Assembly: GCF_000975095.1 (NCBI RefSeq)
Contig: NZ_BBRD01000001.1
Coordinates: forward strand, 577,467-641,466
From: Demequina aestuarii
GTDB taxonomy: Bacteria > Actinomycetota > Actinomycetes > Actinomycetales > Demequinaceae
Direction: 5' to 3'
DNA length: 64,000 nucleotides
In this document: positions 1 to 7,781 of the stretch, piece after piece
Layout: each line of letters opens with the position of its first letter
Numbering within the stretch: the stretch's first letter is position 1
Translations under genes and position numbers: made by a program
Notes under the pieces: model-generated
Databases searched by the model: none
The model's input: only the letters and a program-made list of their open reading frames with translations
What the model was told of the DNA's origin: nothing

Positions 1-395
1 TTCCTGAGAACCGTCACGGTGCGAGTCTCTGCATCGGTGGCGACGGCCCCGTAGGTCACTGGCAGGTCCTCGATCGCCGCATCCCCGGCGACTGTCCGCA
101 CCGTCTCACGGAGCGCATCGGCGGTCAGCAGGCCCAGTCCGGGCCTAGGGGTGAAGGTGCCGAACGTGCTCCACGAGGCATTCACGACGTGGTCCTCGAG
201 GGCGTACGGATCGAGCCCCACGGCGTAGGCGGCACCCACGACCGCTCCGGCTGAGGTCCCTGCGACGATGCTGGGTGCGATGCCGCGTTCGCGGAGCACC
301 TGCAGCACCCCCACGTGCGCTGCCCCGAGGGCTCCGCCGCCTCCGAGAGCGAGCCCAAGCCGCGGCACGCGGGTGAGGTCCTGCACGGCTGTCAT
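1..395 (-). CDS. Patatin-like phospholipase, 5' part (runs off left edge)
   Basis: The first 131 codons are present; the 3' end lies outside the window. The protein begins MTAVQDLTRVPRLGLALGGG and shows the two patatin hallmarks: a glycine-rich oxyanion loop (GGGGALG, about residues 18-24) and the nucleophile elbow GTSAG (about residues 46-50, Ser catalytic in the family's Ser-Asp dyad). The Asp half of the dyad would be beyond the edge. Patatins are lipid acyl hydrolases; RssA-type bacterial members are cytoplasmic or membrane-associated, and no signal peptide is visible here. The ATG at 395 is chosen because a TACGAT -10 box lies exactly 6 nt upstream, as for many leaderless genes in this window. 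It diverges from the gene at 418 with 22 bp between the two start codons. Confidence 0.85.
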   Translation of the reverse strand, partial: MTAVQDLTRVPRLGLALGGGGALGAAHVGVLQVLRERGIAPSIVAGTSAGAVVGAAYAVGLDPYALEDHVVNASWSTFGTFTPRPGLGLLTADALRETVRTVAGDAAIEDLPVTYGAVATDAETRTVTVLR

Positions 396-401
396 GGCGC
401 C

Positions 402-407
402 ATCGTA
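402..407 (-). promoter_or_regulatory. -10 box TACGAT of leaderless patatin gene
   Basis: TACGAT on the minus strand ends 6 nt before the ATG at 395. It shares two bases with the oppositely oriented -10 box at 406-411. No clear -35 hexamer was seen. Confidence 0.5.
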
Positions 408-411
408 GGCT
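406..411 (+). promoter_or_regulatory. -10 box TAGGCT of leaderless gene at 418
   Basis: TAGGCT lies 6 nt before the ATG at 418, the spacing expected if transcription starts at the start codon. It overlaps the opposite-strand -10 box at 402-407. Confidence 0.5.
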
Positions 412-417
412 GGCGGG

Positions 418-894
418 ATGTCACACGAGCCCGACGATCGCCCACGCACCTGGGTTCCCCTGGCGGCGGCCGCGGCAGTGGCCGCTGTGGTCGTGGCTGT
501 CGCGGTCGTCTCCTTCGCGCTCGGTGGAGGGCCCGACGAGACCGAAGCCGCCGTGATCGCCGCATGTGAGGCGGAGTACGCCGACACTGGCGGCCCCGCG
601 ATCGTCTCTGGCGAGATCTACGACCCCACTGAGTGGCGCGAGCACTACGCCGTCGTGGAGGAACAGGCGGACGTGCCGACGCCTCTGGGTGACCTGTCCG
701 ATGACGCAGTCGCGGCGTGGGAGGCGCGGGCGGAGTCCTTCGTCGACAGCGGCGTGGGCACGATGGTGATCGTGTGGCTGCTCGAGGACGATGCGCTCGC
801 GCAGTGCGCCGTTCCCGTCGAGGACGGTGCCGTCGACGCGCAGCGTGCGGTGGTGGGGTCCCTCGAAGTCGAGCCCGCAGGAGCGGCCGCATAG
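418..894 (+). CDS. Hypothetical single-pass membrane/secreted protein
   Basis: 158 residues that I do not recognise. A short charged N-terminus is followed by one hydrophobic helix (about residues 12-35, Ala/Val-rich), with no lipobox and no clear signal-peptidase site, so an N-terminally anchored extracytoplasmic protein is likely. The rest is acidic and contains two cysteines (about residues 50 and 123) that could form a disulfide outside the cell. It ends in an Ala-rich tail. The start codon follows a leaderless -10 box. It stands alone, diverging from the patatin gene and followed by the aldo/keto reductase after about 95 bp. The function cannot be assigned. Confidence 0.7.
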   Translation: MSHEPDDRPRTWVPLAAAAAVAAVVVAVAVVSFALGGGPDETEAAVIAACEAEYADTGGPAIVSGEIYDPTEWREHYAVVEEQADVPTPLGDLSDDAVAAWEARAESFVDSGVGTMVIVWLLEDDALAQCAVPVEDGAVDAQRAVVGSLEVEPAGAAA

Positions 895-989
895 CGCGAC
901 GGTGGGGAAGCACGCACGCGTGAGTTGCGTTGTCCGCCACAGCCGCTACGTTCGATTGTGGACCAGGACCTTCAGACATAGGGAGACGC

Positions 990-1865
990 ATGGAGCAGCG
1001 CAAGCTCGGAGACCGTACCGTCGGCGCGATCGGCCTGGGCGGCATGCCCATGTCGATCGAGGGACGGCCTGACGAGGCGAGGGCGATCGCAACGATCCAC
1101 GCGGCGCTGGACGCCGGCGTCACTCTCATCGACACCGCGGACGCCTACCATCTCAATCCCGGCGAGACCGGGCACAACGAGGCGCTCATCGCGCGCGCCC
1201 TGATGGTGTACTCGGGTCCGGCCGACACGTCCCAGGTGCTCGTCGCCACCAAGTCGGGCTCGCTCCGCCCCGGCGACGGCACGTGGCATCAGAACGGCGA
1301 CCCCGACTACCTGAAGTCCGCCGCCAAGGCCTCCGCCCAGCGGCTCGGCGTCGAGGCGATCGGCCTGCATCAGTTCCACCGCCCGGACCCTCGCGTGCCG
1401 TTCGCGGACTCCGTGGGGGCCTTCGCCGAACTGCTCGACGAGGGCGTGATCCAGATGGCGGGCATCTCCAACGCCGACACGGCGCAGATCCGCGAGGCTC
1501 ACGAGGTGCTGGGTGGCCGGCTCGTGAGCGTGCAGAACCAGTTCTCGCCGCGGTTCGTGTCGAGTTACCCGGAGCTCGAGCTGTGTGCTGAACTCGGCAT
1601 CGCGTTCCTCCCGTGGAGCCCTCTTGGCGGCATCGGTCGCGCGGGGGATGTGGGCACCGAGCACGTGCCCTTCCAGGAGGTCGCCGATGCGCGGGGCATC
1701 TCCCCGCAGCAGGCGGTGCTCGCGTGGGAGCTTGCGCTCTCCGACGTCGTGATTCCCATTCCCGGGGCATCGCGGCCGAGCTCGATCCTCGACTCCGCCG
1801 GTGCGGCGGAGATCGATCTGACCGAGGATGAGATGGCCGCACTGGCGGTCGTCCTCGGGGACTGA
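990..1865 (+). CDS. Aldo/keto reductase family oxidoreductase
   Basis: 291 residues, close to the usual length of the shorter AKR members. Family features visible: the N-terminal strand GAIGLGGMPMS, the DTADAY segment carrying the catalytic Asp and Tyr (about residues 48-53), the conserved Lys in LVATKSG (about residue 85), a His in LHQFHRPDP, and the C-terminal cofactor-binding segment VVIPIPGASR typical of NADPH-binding AKRs. The likely role is NADPH-dependent reduction of an aldehyde or ketone in the cytoplasm; the substrate is unknown. ATG 990 is preferred over upstream in-frame codons because a GGGAGA ribosome-binding site precedes it. The gene at 1890 follows after 24 bp and may be co-transcribed. 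Confidence 0.9.
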   Translation: MEQRKLGDRTVGAIGLGGMPMSIEGRPDEARAIATIHAALDAGVTLIDTADAYHLNPGETGHNEALIARALMVYSGPADTSQVLVATKSGSLRPGDGTWHQNGDPDYLKSAAKASAQRLGVEAIGLHQFHRPDPRVPFADSVGAFAELLDEGVIQMAGISNADTAQIREAHEVLGGRLVSVQNQFSPRFVSSYPELELCAELGIAFLPWSPLGGIGRAGDVGTEHVPFQEVADARGISPQQAVLAWELALSDVVIPIPGASRPSSILDSAGAAEIDLTEDEMAALAVVLGD

Positions 1866-1889
1866 CCCCTACGACGTCGGGAGGACATC

Positions 1890-2132
1890 ATGGGTCGCAA
1901 GATTGCAGTGAGAGTCGGCGAGACGGTCGGGATCGGTCTCATCGGCGACGGCGTGATCGGGCTGTTGCAGCCCGATCAGCACATCGCGCGGTGGGAGTCC
2001 GGACCGGCGTGGTGGCAGCGGGCGCTGAAGCCCTTTGTCGGCAACGCACGCAACACCCGCACGTTCGCCGCAGCCGAGGTGGTGGCGGGCGTCGCCATCG
2101 TGTGGCTCCTGCCGCCGGGTCGCAAGGACTAG
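1890..2132 (+). CDS. Hypothetical 80-residue protein
   Basis: A small basic protein with two moderately hydrophobic stretches (about residues 10-25 and 59-74) and a Trp-rich middle (ARWESGPAWWQRAL). A GGGAGGA ribosome-binding site precedes the ATG, and the gene sits 24 bp after the aldo/keto reductase and just before a strong terminator, which supports real expression as the last gene of a two-gene unit. I recognise no domain. It could be a small peripheral membrane protein. Confidence 0.6.
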   Translation: MGRKIAVRVGETVGIGLIGDGVIGLLQPDQHIARWESGPAWWQRALKPFVGNARNTRTFAAAEVVAGVAIVWLLPPGRKD

Positions 2133-2139
2133 ACGCGAC

Positions 2140-2182
2140 GAAGCCGGAGGGACCCACGCCTTTCAGCGTGCCCTCCGGCTTC
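2140..2182 (+). terminator. Intrinsic-type hairpin terminator
   Basis: A perfect 12-bp stem (GAAGCCGGAGGG at 2140-2151 with its complement at 2171-2182) has a 19-nt loop and follows the stop of the small gene at 1890. There is no long T tract, as is common in high-GC actinobacteria. It also lies just beyond the 3' end of the tRNA on the opposite strand and could serve both. Confidence 0.75.
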
Positions 2183-2202
2183 TGTGTCGCGAGCATGCGA
2201 CG

Positions 2203-2275
2203 CGCCCTCGACAGGAATCGAACCTGCGACCTTCGGTACCGGAAACCGGTGCTCTATCCGCTGAGCTACGAGGGC
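2203..2275 (-). tRNA. tRNA-Arg (anticodon CCG)
   Basis: The minus strand folds as a complete cloverleaf: acceptor GCCCTCG/CGAGGGC, D arm with GCTC/GAGC, anticodon loop TTCCGGT with anticodon CCG, T arm GCAGG-TTCGAAT-CCTGT. The anticodon stem has one C-A mismatch at its base (27-43). The discriminator base is G and no CCA is encoded. It decodes CGG arginine codons, which are common in this GC-rich genome. A TAACCT hexamer on the minus strand at 2302-2307 is a possible -10 box. Confidence 0.93.
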
Positions 2276-2384
2276 AAGACGGGATCAACCCGCGAGGATC
2301 AAGGTTACCAGCAGGACCGGTGCCCGCTGAGTCCGCCCGGCGAAGCACGTGGTCGTGCCACCCTCCCCGGCGGGGGACCCGGCA

Positions 2385-2390
2385 TAGTCT
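2385..2390 (+). promoter_or_regulatory. -10 box TAGTCT of leaderless gene at 2397
   Basis: TAGTCT lies 6 nt before the ATG at 2397. No Shine-Dalgarno sequence precedes that ATG. Confidence 0.5.
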
Positions 2391-2396
2391 GGAACC

Positions 2397-2768
2397 ATGG
2401 CCGCACCCGACATGTCCCAGCGCTTTCCCCGCCGTGTCTACAGCGTCGGTGACGAGCCGGACCCGCGGTTCAGTCTCGCGAACGAGCGCACGTATCTCGC
2501 GTGGACGCGCACCGCGCTCGCGTTCTTCGCCGCCGGGGTCGCTCTCGAGGCGCTCGATGTGCCCATCGACGCGGACCTGCGCATGTGGGCCGCCGCGCTG
2601 TTCGTCGTGCTGGGCATCCTTGCCGCCGTCGAGGGGCTGCTGGGGTGGTTCCGCACAGAGAAGGCGATGCGATTGCGTACTCCGCTTCGCGGTCCCTCCG
2701 TCGCACCCGTGCTGACGGTGGGCATGATCGTCGGCGTCGTGATGGTCGCGGTGGGTCTGCTCTGGTGA
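2397..2768 (+). CDS. YidH/DUF202 family membrane protein (first of a pair)
   Basis: 123 residues with the DUF202 signature DPRFSLANERTYLAWTRTAL (about residues 22-41) followed by three predicted membrane helices (about 39-58, 66-86, 100-122). The family is a small integral membrane protein of unknown biochemical role. The gene overlaps the next DUF202 gene by 4 bp (stop at 2766-2768, GTG at 2765), so the two are translationally coupled. It starts a tightly packed four-gene unit (DUF202, DUF202, lipoprotein, MBL-fold protein). Confidence 0.88.
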   Translation: MAAPDMSQRFPRRVYSVGDEPDPRFSLANERTYLAWTRTALAFFAAGVALEALDVPIDADLRMWAAALFVVLGILAAVEGLLGWFRTEKAMRLRTPLRGPSVAPVLTVGMIVGVVMVAVGLLW

Positions 2769-3100
2769 GCGAGCGCGGTCCCTTCGACGAGGGTCTCCAG
2801 GCTGAGCGCACGCTGCTCGCGTGGCGCCGCACCGCGCTGTCCTTCGCGGTCGCCTCGCTCATGGGCATCAAGGTGATGGCCGACGCGGGGGTGGCGGTCA
2901 TCGTGCTCGCTCTTGCGGGCGTCGCGCTGGGCGGCGTTGCGTACGTGGTCGCCTCGGCGCGGTATCGCACGGCGCATGCGCAGTTGGTCACCGACGGCAC
3001 CGCTCCGCGCCCGGGCCTGGCGCTCGCGGCGATGTCGGCGAGCGTGCTCGTGCTCGGTGTCGCGTGCGCGGCCTACGTCTTCGCCGGGGCGCTGTCGTGA
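2765..3100 (+). CDS. DUF202 family membrane protein (second of a pair)
   Basis: 111 residues from GTG 2765. It has the truncated DUF202 core QAERTLLAWRRTAL (about residues 12-25) and three membrane helices. It is diverged from its neighbour but shares the ER(T)-LAW-RTAL motif, so the pair is probably an ancient duplication; two adjacent DUF202 genes of this long/short type are common in actinobacteria and may form a heteromeric membrane complex (inference). It is coupled to the first gene by a 4-bp overlap and to the following lipoprotein by a 1-bp overlap. Confidence 0.85.
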   Translation: MSERGPFDEGLQAERTLLAWRRTALSFAVASLMGIKVMADAGVAVIVLALAGVALGGVAYVVASARYRTAHAQLVTDGTAPRPGLALAAMSASVLVLGVACAAYVFAGALS

Positions 3101-3450
3101 TGAGGCGCAGCGCCGCCTTGGTGGTGGCGGTCGTGGCGTGCGGTGGCGTGCTGTCCGCGTGCGGGTCCGGCTCGACGCCGGAGCGCGAGGCCGATGCGGT
3201 GGGTACGGCAGCGTCGGTCGGCCTGGAGGAGAGCGCCGTCCGGGTGAGCTTCGCGCACGACGCCGGATACGAGTACTTCGACGGCACGGTGTTCGTGCTG
3301 CACGACGGGGTGACGGTGGTCGGGGCCGCATCGGCGGCGAGCGACATCACGGCAGGAGATCGGCTGCGCGTATGGACGGGCGCATGTGCGGAGTCGTTCC
3401 CGGTGCAGTGCGAAGTCGAGGCCGTCGAGGTGCTTGACTTGTCTCCATGA
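3100..3450 (+). CDS. Putative lipoprotein
   Basis: 116 residues with a lipoprotein signal peptide: a basic start (MRRSA), a hydrophobic run, and the lipobox LSAC with Cys at about residue 21, so it should be anchored to the outer face of the membrane. The mature part is a small beta-rich domain with no recognised motif and two further cysteines (about residues 98 and 105). Start ATG overlaps the previous stop by one base and its own stop overlaps the next ATG by 4 bp, placing it inside the DUF202 operon. The function is unknown. Confidence 0.75.
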   Translation: MRRSAALVVAVVACGGVLSACGSGSTPEREADAVGTAASVGLEESAVRVSFAHDAGYEYFDGTVFVLHDGVTVVGAASAASDITAGDRLRVWTGACAESFPVQCEVEAVEVLDLSP

Positions 3451-4226
3451 CCGGCACCCCCCAGGCCACGCTCGTCGGCGGCCCCACCGTAGTCCTCGAG
3501 TACGCGGGACTGACCTTCCTCACCGACCCGACCTTCGACCCTCCCGGTCAGGTGGGCAACCTCACCAAGCTCGAGGGGCCGGCGCTCTCTCACGGCGACA
3601 TTGGGCACATCGATGTGGTGCTGCTCTCGCACGATGAGCACGAGGACAACCTCGACGTCTCAGGACGCACCGTGCTGGACCTCGTGCCGCACGTGCTCAC
3701 CACGCCCTCAGGCGGGACGCGCATCGGCCGCGCTCAGGGCATGCGGCGCTGGGATCAGGCCATCATCCCCGGTGGTGCGTCGCCGGTGACGATCACCGCA
3801 GTGCCGGCCCGTCACGGTCCAAGCGTCATCAAGCACCTCACTGGCCAAGTCACCGGGTTCGTCCTCGAGGCCGAGGGCTGGCCCACGGTGTACATCTCGG
3901 GAGACAACTCCTCGGTGAAGAAGGTCGCCCGAGTGGCCGAGCGTTTCCCGGACGTCAGCGTCGCGTTCGTCTTCGCGGGTGGGGCGCGGGTCGAGCGGCT
4001 GGGGGACATGCTGCTGACTCTCGATGCCGAGCGAGTGGCCCAGATCGCCGGACTGTGGCCTGACGCGGCTGTGTGCCCCGTGCACATCGACGACTGGGCT
4101 CACTTCGCACAGCCGCGCGCCGACCTCGTCGCCTGGTTCGAGGAAGCGGGGCAGCTCGACACCATCACGCTCCTCGAGCGCGGAGTGCGCACCGCGCTGC
4201 CTGCCGAGGCGGCATCGGCGTCCTGA
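3447..4226 (+). CDS. MBL-fold metallo-hydrolase (UlaG-like)
   Basis: 259 residues of the metallo-beta-lactamase superfamily in the UlaG/L-ascorbate-6-phosphate-lactonase-like branch. Visible: an N-terminal TDPTFD strand-loop (about residues 26-31), a metal-binding region LSHDEHEDNLD (about 53-63) corresponding to the family HxHxDH motif in variant form, a further His in RHGPSVIKH, the Asp of YISGDNS, and PVHIDDWAHF near the C-terminus. A hydrolase of unknown substrate, cytoplasmic. It overlaps the lipoprotein stop by 4 bp, so it is the last gene of the operon starting at 2397. The next gene has its own leaderless promoter. Confidence 0.85.
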   Translation: MTGTPQATLVGGPTVVLEYAGLTFLTDPTFDPPGQVGNLTKLEGPALSHGDIGHIDVVLLSHDEHEDNLDVSGRTVLDLVPHVLTTPSGGTRIGRAQGMRRWDQAIIPGGASPVTITAVPARHGPSVIKHLTGQVTGFVLEAEGWPTVYISGDNSSVKKVARVAERFPDVSVAFVFAGGARVERLGDMLLTLDAERVAQIAGLWPDAAVCPVHIDDWAHFAQPRADLVAWFEEAGQLDTITLLERGVRTALPAEAASAS

Positions 4227-4250
4227 CGCGCGTGTGTCAGAGGGGGCGCC

Positions 4251-4256
4251 TAGCGT
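4251..4256 (+). promoter_or_regulatory. -10 box TAGCGT of leaderless gene at 4264
   Basis: TAGCGT lies 7 nt before the ATG at 4264. No Shine-Dalgarno sequence is present in between. Confidence 0.45.
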
Positions 4257-4263
4257 GGCCGGC

Positions 4264-4644
4264 ATGAGCGAGCCCTCCGACCTGCCCACCGTCGACCAGT
4301 GGATGCTGGAGGTGCTGGCGCGACTGCCGGGATCCCAGGTGGTGCCGTACGCCGCGTGGGGGTCGCAGACCTTTCAGGTGGGAGGCAAGCACTTTGGGCG
4401 CTTCGGTGTGCATCCCAGCGGCGCGCGCATCGTCACCGTGAAGGGTGATCCGGACGTCAATGCGGCGCTCGTGGCGCAGTTCGAGGCCGTGACTCCCGGG
4501 TACTACGCGGACAAGCGGCGGTGGATCTCGATCGAGGTGGACGATCCCGCGCTGCCGCGCGACGTGGCGATCGAGGCGCTGGAGACCGCCTACGCCTTGG
4601 TCAGGCAAGGACTGCCCAAGCGAGTGCAGGCCTCGCTCGGGTGA
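4264..4644 (+). CDS. MmcQ/YjbR-like protein
   Basis: 126 residues. The layout matches the YjbR/MmcQ (CyaY-like fold) family: an N-terminal helix with [13 protein letters not shown], a beta-sheet core with [11 protein letters not shown], a KGDP turn, a [13 protein letters not shown] strand in the region where the family usually has a conserved W/I pattern, and a C-terminal helix [15 protein letters not shown]. The fold is often annotated as DNA-binding, but the biochemical role is not established. It appears monocistronic with a leaderless promoter. The 71-bp gap before argS holds one CGCATCGGCC 10-mer (4669-4678) and a 12-bp palindrome (4681-4692). Confidence 0.78.
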   Translation: MSEPSDLPTVDQWMLEVLARLPGSQVVPYAAWGSQTFQVGGKHFGRFGVHPSGARIVTVKGDPDVNAALVAQFEAVTPGYYADKRRWISIEVDDPALPRDVAIEALETAYALVRQGLPKRVQASLG

Positions 4645-4703
4645 CGCCGCGAGCGGCCCGGTGCGCCTCGCATCGGCCGCGCGCCCGGGCGCTGTCGCGC
4701 CGA

Positions 4704-4709
4704 TACACT
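4704..4709 (+). promoter_or_regulatory. -10 box TACACT of leaderless argS
   Basis: TACACT lies 6 nt before the GTG start of argS at 4716. This fixes the start codon, since longer in-frame extensions upstream would read through the promoter. Confidence 0.55.
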
Positions 4710-4715
4710 CGAGAA

Positions 4716-6392
4716 GTGACCCCTGACGAGCTCTCCCAGACGATCCGTGCCGCCCTGCTTCAGGGCATCGACGACAGCGACTTCCAGTTGTCGCCGTTCG
4801 ACGTGCCAGAGGACGTGCGCGTGGAACGACCCCGCCAGCGCGAGCACGGCGACTGGTCGACCAACGTCGCGATGCAGCTCGCCAAGCGCGCGGGAACGAG
4901 CCCGCGCGATTTCGCGCAGACCCTCGCCGAGCGGCTCGGAGAGCTGGAAGGCATCGACAGCGCGGAGGTCGCCGGCCCGGGCTTCCTCAACATTCGCCTG
5001 GCGGCCTCCGCCGCAGGCGAGCTGGCGCGCGGGATCGTCGAGTACGGCGCGGACTACGGGCGCGGTGAGTCCCTGACCGGCAAGACGGTCAACGTCGAGT
5101 TCGTCTCGGCGAACCCCACTGGGCCGATTCACCTGGGCGGCACCCGCTGGGCCGCAGTCGGCGACTCGATCGCACGCCTGCTCGAGTTCCACGGCGCGCA
5201 GGTGGTGCGCGAGTACTACTTCAACGATCACGGCAGCCAGATCGACAGATTCGCCGCCTCACTGTTCGCAGTGGTGTCTGGCGAGCCCGCACCCGAGGAC
5301 GGTTACAGCGGCCAGTACATCCAGGACATCGCGGATCAGGTGATGGTCGAGGCGATGGCGGCGGGGGACAAGGACCCGCTCGAGATGCCGCGCGAGCAGG
5401 CACTCGAGTTCTTCCGCGACCGCGGGGTGACGCTGATGTTCGGCGAGATCAAGCAGTCGTTGCACGACTTCGGCGTCGAGTTCGACGTGTACTTCCATGA
5501 GGACTCGCTGCACCATTCGGGCAAGGTCGAGCGTGCGCTCGCGGAGCTCAAGGCCTCCGGCGCGCTGTACGAATCGGACGGTGCGTGGTGGCTGCGCAGC
5601 TCCGAGTACGGCGACGAGAAGGACCGCGTGGTCATCAAGTCGGACGGACATGCGGCGTACATCGCCGGCGACATCGCGTACATTCGCGACAAGGCCGAGC
5701 GCGGGGCGGACCTGTGCGTGTACCTGCTCGGCGCCGACCATCACGGATACATCGCGCGGCTCAAGGCGGGCGCGGCGGCGCTCGGCTACGCCCCCGAGAT
5801 CGTCGAGGTCATCATCGGGCAGATGGTCAACCTGGTGAAGGACGGCGAGCCGGTGCGGATGTCCAAGCGCGCGGGAAATGTCGTGACCATGGAGGATCTC
5901 GTGGAGGCCGTCGGCGTGGACGCCGCCCGCTACGCGCTCGCGCGCTCCAGCGCCGACCAGTCGATCGACATCGACCTCGACCTGCTGGCCTCGCAGTCCA
6001 ACGCCAACCCCGTGTTCTACGTCCAGTACGCACACGCGCGCACTTCGGGCGTGTCCCGCAACGCGGCCGAGTACGGCATCCGTCGCGAGGACGGCTTCGA
6101 CGCCTCGCTCCTGGAGCACGAGTGGGAGGCCAAGCTGCTGGGCGTCCTCGGTGAGTTCCCGCGCGTGGTCACCATGGCCGCGCAGCACCGCGAGCAGCAC
6201 CGGGTGGCGCGCTATCTCGAGGAGGTGGCCTCGGTGTATCACGGCTGGTACGACCGCACCCGTGTGACGCCTCAGGGCGACGAGGAGATCACCGACCTGC
6301 ACCGCACCCGCCTGTGGCTCAACGACGCTACGCGGCAGGTGCTGGCGAACGGCCTGCACCTGCTCGGCGTGTCCGCGCCGGAGCGGATGTAG
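4716..6392 (+). CDS. argS: Arginyl-tRNA synthetase
   Basis: 558 residues, normal ArgS length. It charges tRNA-Arg with arginine in the cytoplasm. Domains in order: N-terminal Add-1/tRNA D-loop-binding domain (about 1-110), class I Rossmann catalytic domain with [13 protein letters not shown] (HIGH signature as HLGG, about residues 130-142), the KMSKS-equivalent VRMSKRAGN (about 379-387), and a C-terminal DALR anticodon-binding helical domain starting near YAHARTSG. The GTG start follows a leaderless -10 box. lysA follows after 2 bp, so argS-lysA form one transcript, the usual actinobacterial arrangement preceding the threonine genes. Confidence 0.98.
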   Translation: MTPDELSQTIRAALLQGIDDSDFQLSPFDVPEDVRVERPRQREHGDWSTNVAMQLAKRAGTSPRDFAQTLAERLGELEGIDSAEVAGPGFLNIRLAASAAGELARGIVEYGADYGRGESLTGKTVNVEFVSANPTGPIHLGGTRWAAVGDSIARLLEFHGAQVVREYYFNDHGSQIDRFAASLFAVVSGEPAPEDGYSGQYIQDIADQVMVEAMAAGDKDPLEMPREQALEFFRDRGVTLMFGEIKQSLHDFGVEFDVYFHEDSLHHSGKVERALAELKASGALYESDGAWWLRSSEYGDEKDRVVIKSDGHAAYIAGDIAYIRDKAERGADLCVYLLGADHHGYIARLKAGAAALGYAPEIVEVIIGQMVNLVKDGEPVRMSKRAGNVVTMEDLVEAVGVDAARYALARSSADQSIDIDLDLLASQSNANPVFYVQYAHARTSGVSRNAAEYGIRREDGFDASLLEHEWEAKLLGVLGEFPRVVTMAAQHREQHRVARYLEEVASVYHGWYDRTRVTPQGDEEITDLHRTRLWLNDATRQVLANGLHLLGVSAPERM

Positions 6393-6394
6393 CC

Positions 6395-7729
6395 GTGTCG
6401 GTGTGGTCGAGCACCGTTCAGCGCGGTGAGGACGGAGCGCTGGCCGTCGGCGGCGTCGACGTGCGCGAACTCGTCGGCGAGCACGGCACGCCGCTGTACG
6501 TGGTGGACGAGACTGACTTCCGCGCCCGCGCATCGGCCTTCCGGGACCACTTCGGAGCGGCATTTGCCCGTCACGGCGCTGAGGTCGACGTCTACTACGC
6601 CGGCAAGGCCTTCCTGTGCTCGCAGGTCTCGGCGTGGATGCACGACGAGGGGCTGCACCTCGACGTGGCGTCCCTCGGCGAGCTGGAGATCGCACTGCGG
6701 GGCGGCATGCCCGCCGAGCGCATCGGCCTGCACGGCAACAACAAGGCGGATGACGAACTGAGGCGTGCGCTCATCGCGGGCGTGGGCCGGATCATCGTCG
6801 ACTCGTTCACCGAGATCGAGATCCTCGACGCCCTCGCGCGCGAGCTTGGAGTCGTGGCTCCCGTGATGGTGCGCGTCACGACCGGTGTGCACGCGGGCGG
6901 CCACGAGTACATCGCGACGGCTCACGAGGACCAGAAGTTCGGGCTGTCGCTCGCGTCGGGTGCCGCGCTGCGCGCGCTCCGTGCGTGCCACGAGGCTCCC
7001 CACCTGAGCCTGTCGGGCATCCACACGCACATCGGCAGCCAGATCATGTCGATCGAGGCGTTTCGCGAGTCGGCGGAGCGGATGCTCGGCCTTCGCGGTG
7101 CGTTCACGGCCTCGACCGGCGCCGAGCTGCCCGAGGTCGATCTCGGCGGCGGCTACGCGATCCAGTACACCGAGGACGCGGAGGCGCTGGATCCCGCAGA
7201 GGCCGCCTACGCGATCGCCGATGCGGTGGCTGCGGTCATGGAGACGGTCGGCGGCACGTGGCCGCGCTTAAGCATCGAGCCGGGGCGCGCCATCGCCGGA
7301 CCGGCTGGCCTCACCCTGTACCGCGTGGGCGTGGTGAAGTCGGTGGACCTCGACGACGGCGGTCGTCGTGCCTACGTCGCGGTCGATGGCGGGATGAGCG
7401 ACAACATGCGTCCGGTGACGTACGGCGCGCACTACACGGCCGCGATCGCGTCACGCGTGTCGGTGGCGGACCGCGTCGCCTCGCGCGTGGTGGGCAAGCA
7501 TTGCGAGTCGGGAGACATCGTGGTGCGCGACGTGCAGCTTCCGAACGATGTGGCTCGGGGCGACCTCCTGGCCGTGCCCGCGACCGGCGCATACGGGCGC
7601 TCCATGGCGTCGAACTACAACGCCGCGCTGCGGCCCGCCGTCGTGGCGGTCCGCGACGGCCGGTCTCGCGTGCTCGTGCGCCGCGACACCATCGACGACC
7701 TCCTGGCACTGGACGTCGCCCCCGAGTGA
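6395..7729 (+). CDS. lysA: Diaminopimelate decarboxylase
   Basis: 444 residues. A PLP-dependent fold-type III decarboxylase that makes L-lysine from meso-diaminopimelate, the last step of lysine synthesis. Visible: the PLP-lysine segment VYYAGKAFL (about residues 68-76), the His-containing GIHTHIGSQ (about 208-216), the phosphate-binding DLGGGYAI (about 249-256), the IEPGRAI segment, and a C-terminal GAYGRSMASNYN carrying substrate-binding residues. GTG 6395 is two bases after the argS stop; an in-frame GTG also occurs slightly downstream. Translation is probably coupled to argS. Confidence 0.97.
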   Translation: MSVWSSTVQRGEDGALAVGGVDVRELVGEHGTPLYVVDETDFRARASAFRDHFGAAFARHGAEVDVYYAGKAFLCSQVSAWMHDEGLHLDVASLGELEIALRGGMPAERIGLHGNNKADDELRRALIAGVGRIIVDSFTEIEILDALARELGVVAPVMVRVTTGVHAGGHEYIATAHEDQKFGLSLASGAALRALRACHEAPHLSLSGIHTHIGSQIMSIEAFRESAERMLGLRGAFTASTGAELPEVDLGGGYAIQYTEDAEALDPAEAAYAIADAVAAVMETVGGTWPRLSIEPGRAIAGPAGLTLYRVGVVKSVDLDDGGRRAYVAVDGGMSDNMRPVTYGAHYTAAIASRVSVADRVASRVVGKHCESGDIVVRDVQLPNDVARGDLLAVPATGAYGRSMASNYNAALRPAVVAVRDGRSRVLVRRDTIDDLLALDVAPE

Positions 7730-7736
7730 GGCGCGC

Positions 7737-7763
7737 CCGCCCGCCGCGAGCAGCGACGGGCGG
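7737..7763 (+). terminator. Hairpin terminator after lysA
   Basis: A 7-bp stem (CCGCCCG at 7737-7743, CGGGCGG at 7757-7763) has a 13-nt loop, between the convergent lysA and reductase genes. No T tract is present. Confidence 0.5.
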
Positions 7764-7781
7764 ACGCGAGGGGGCCTTCGG

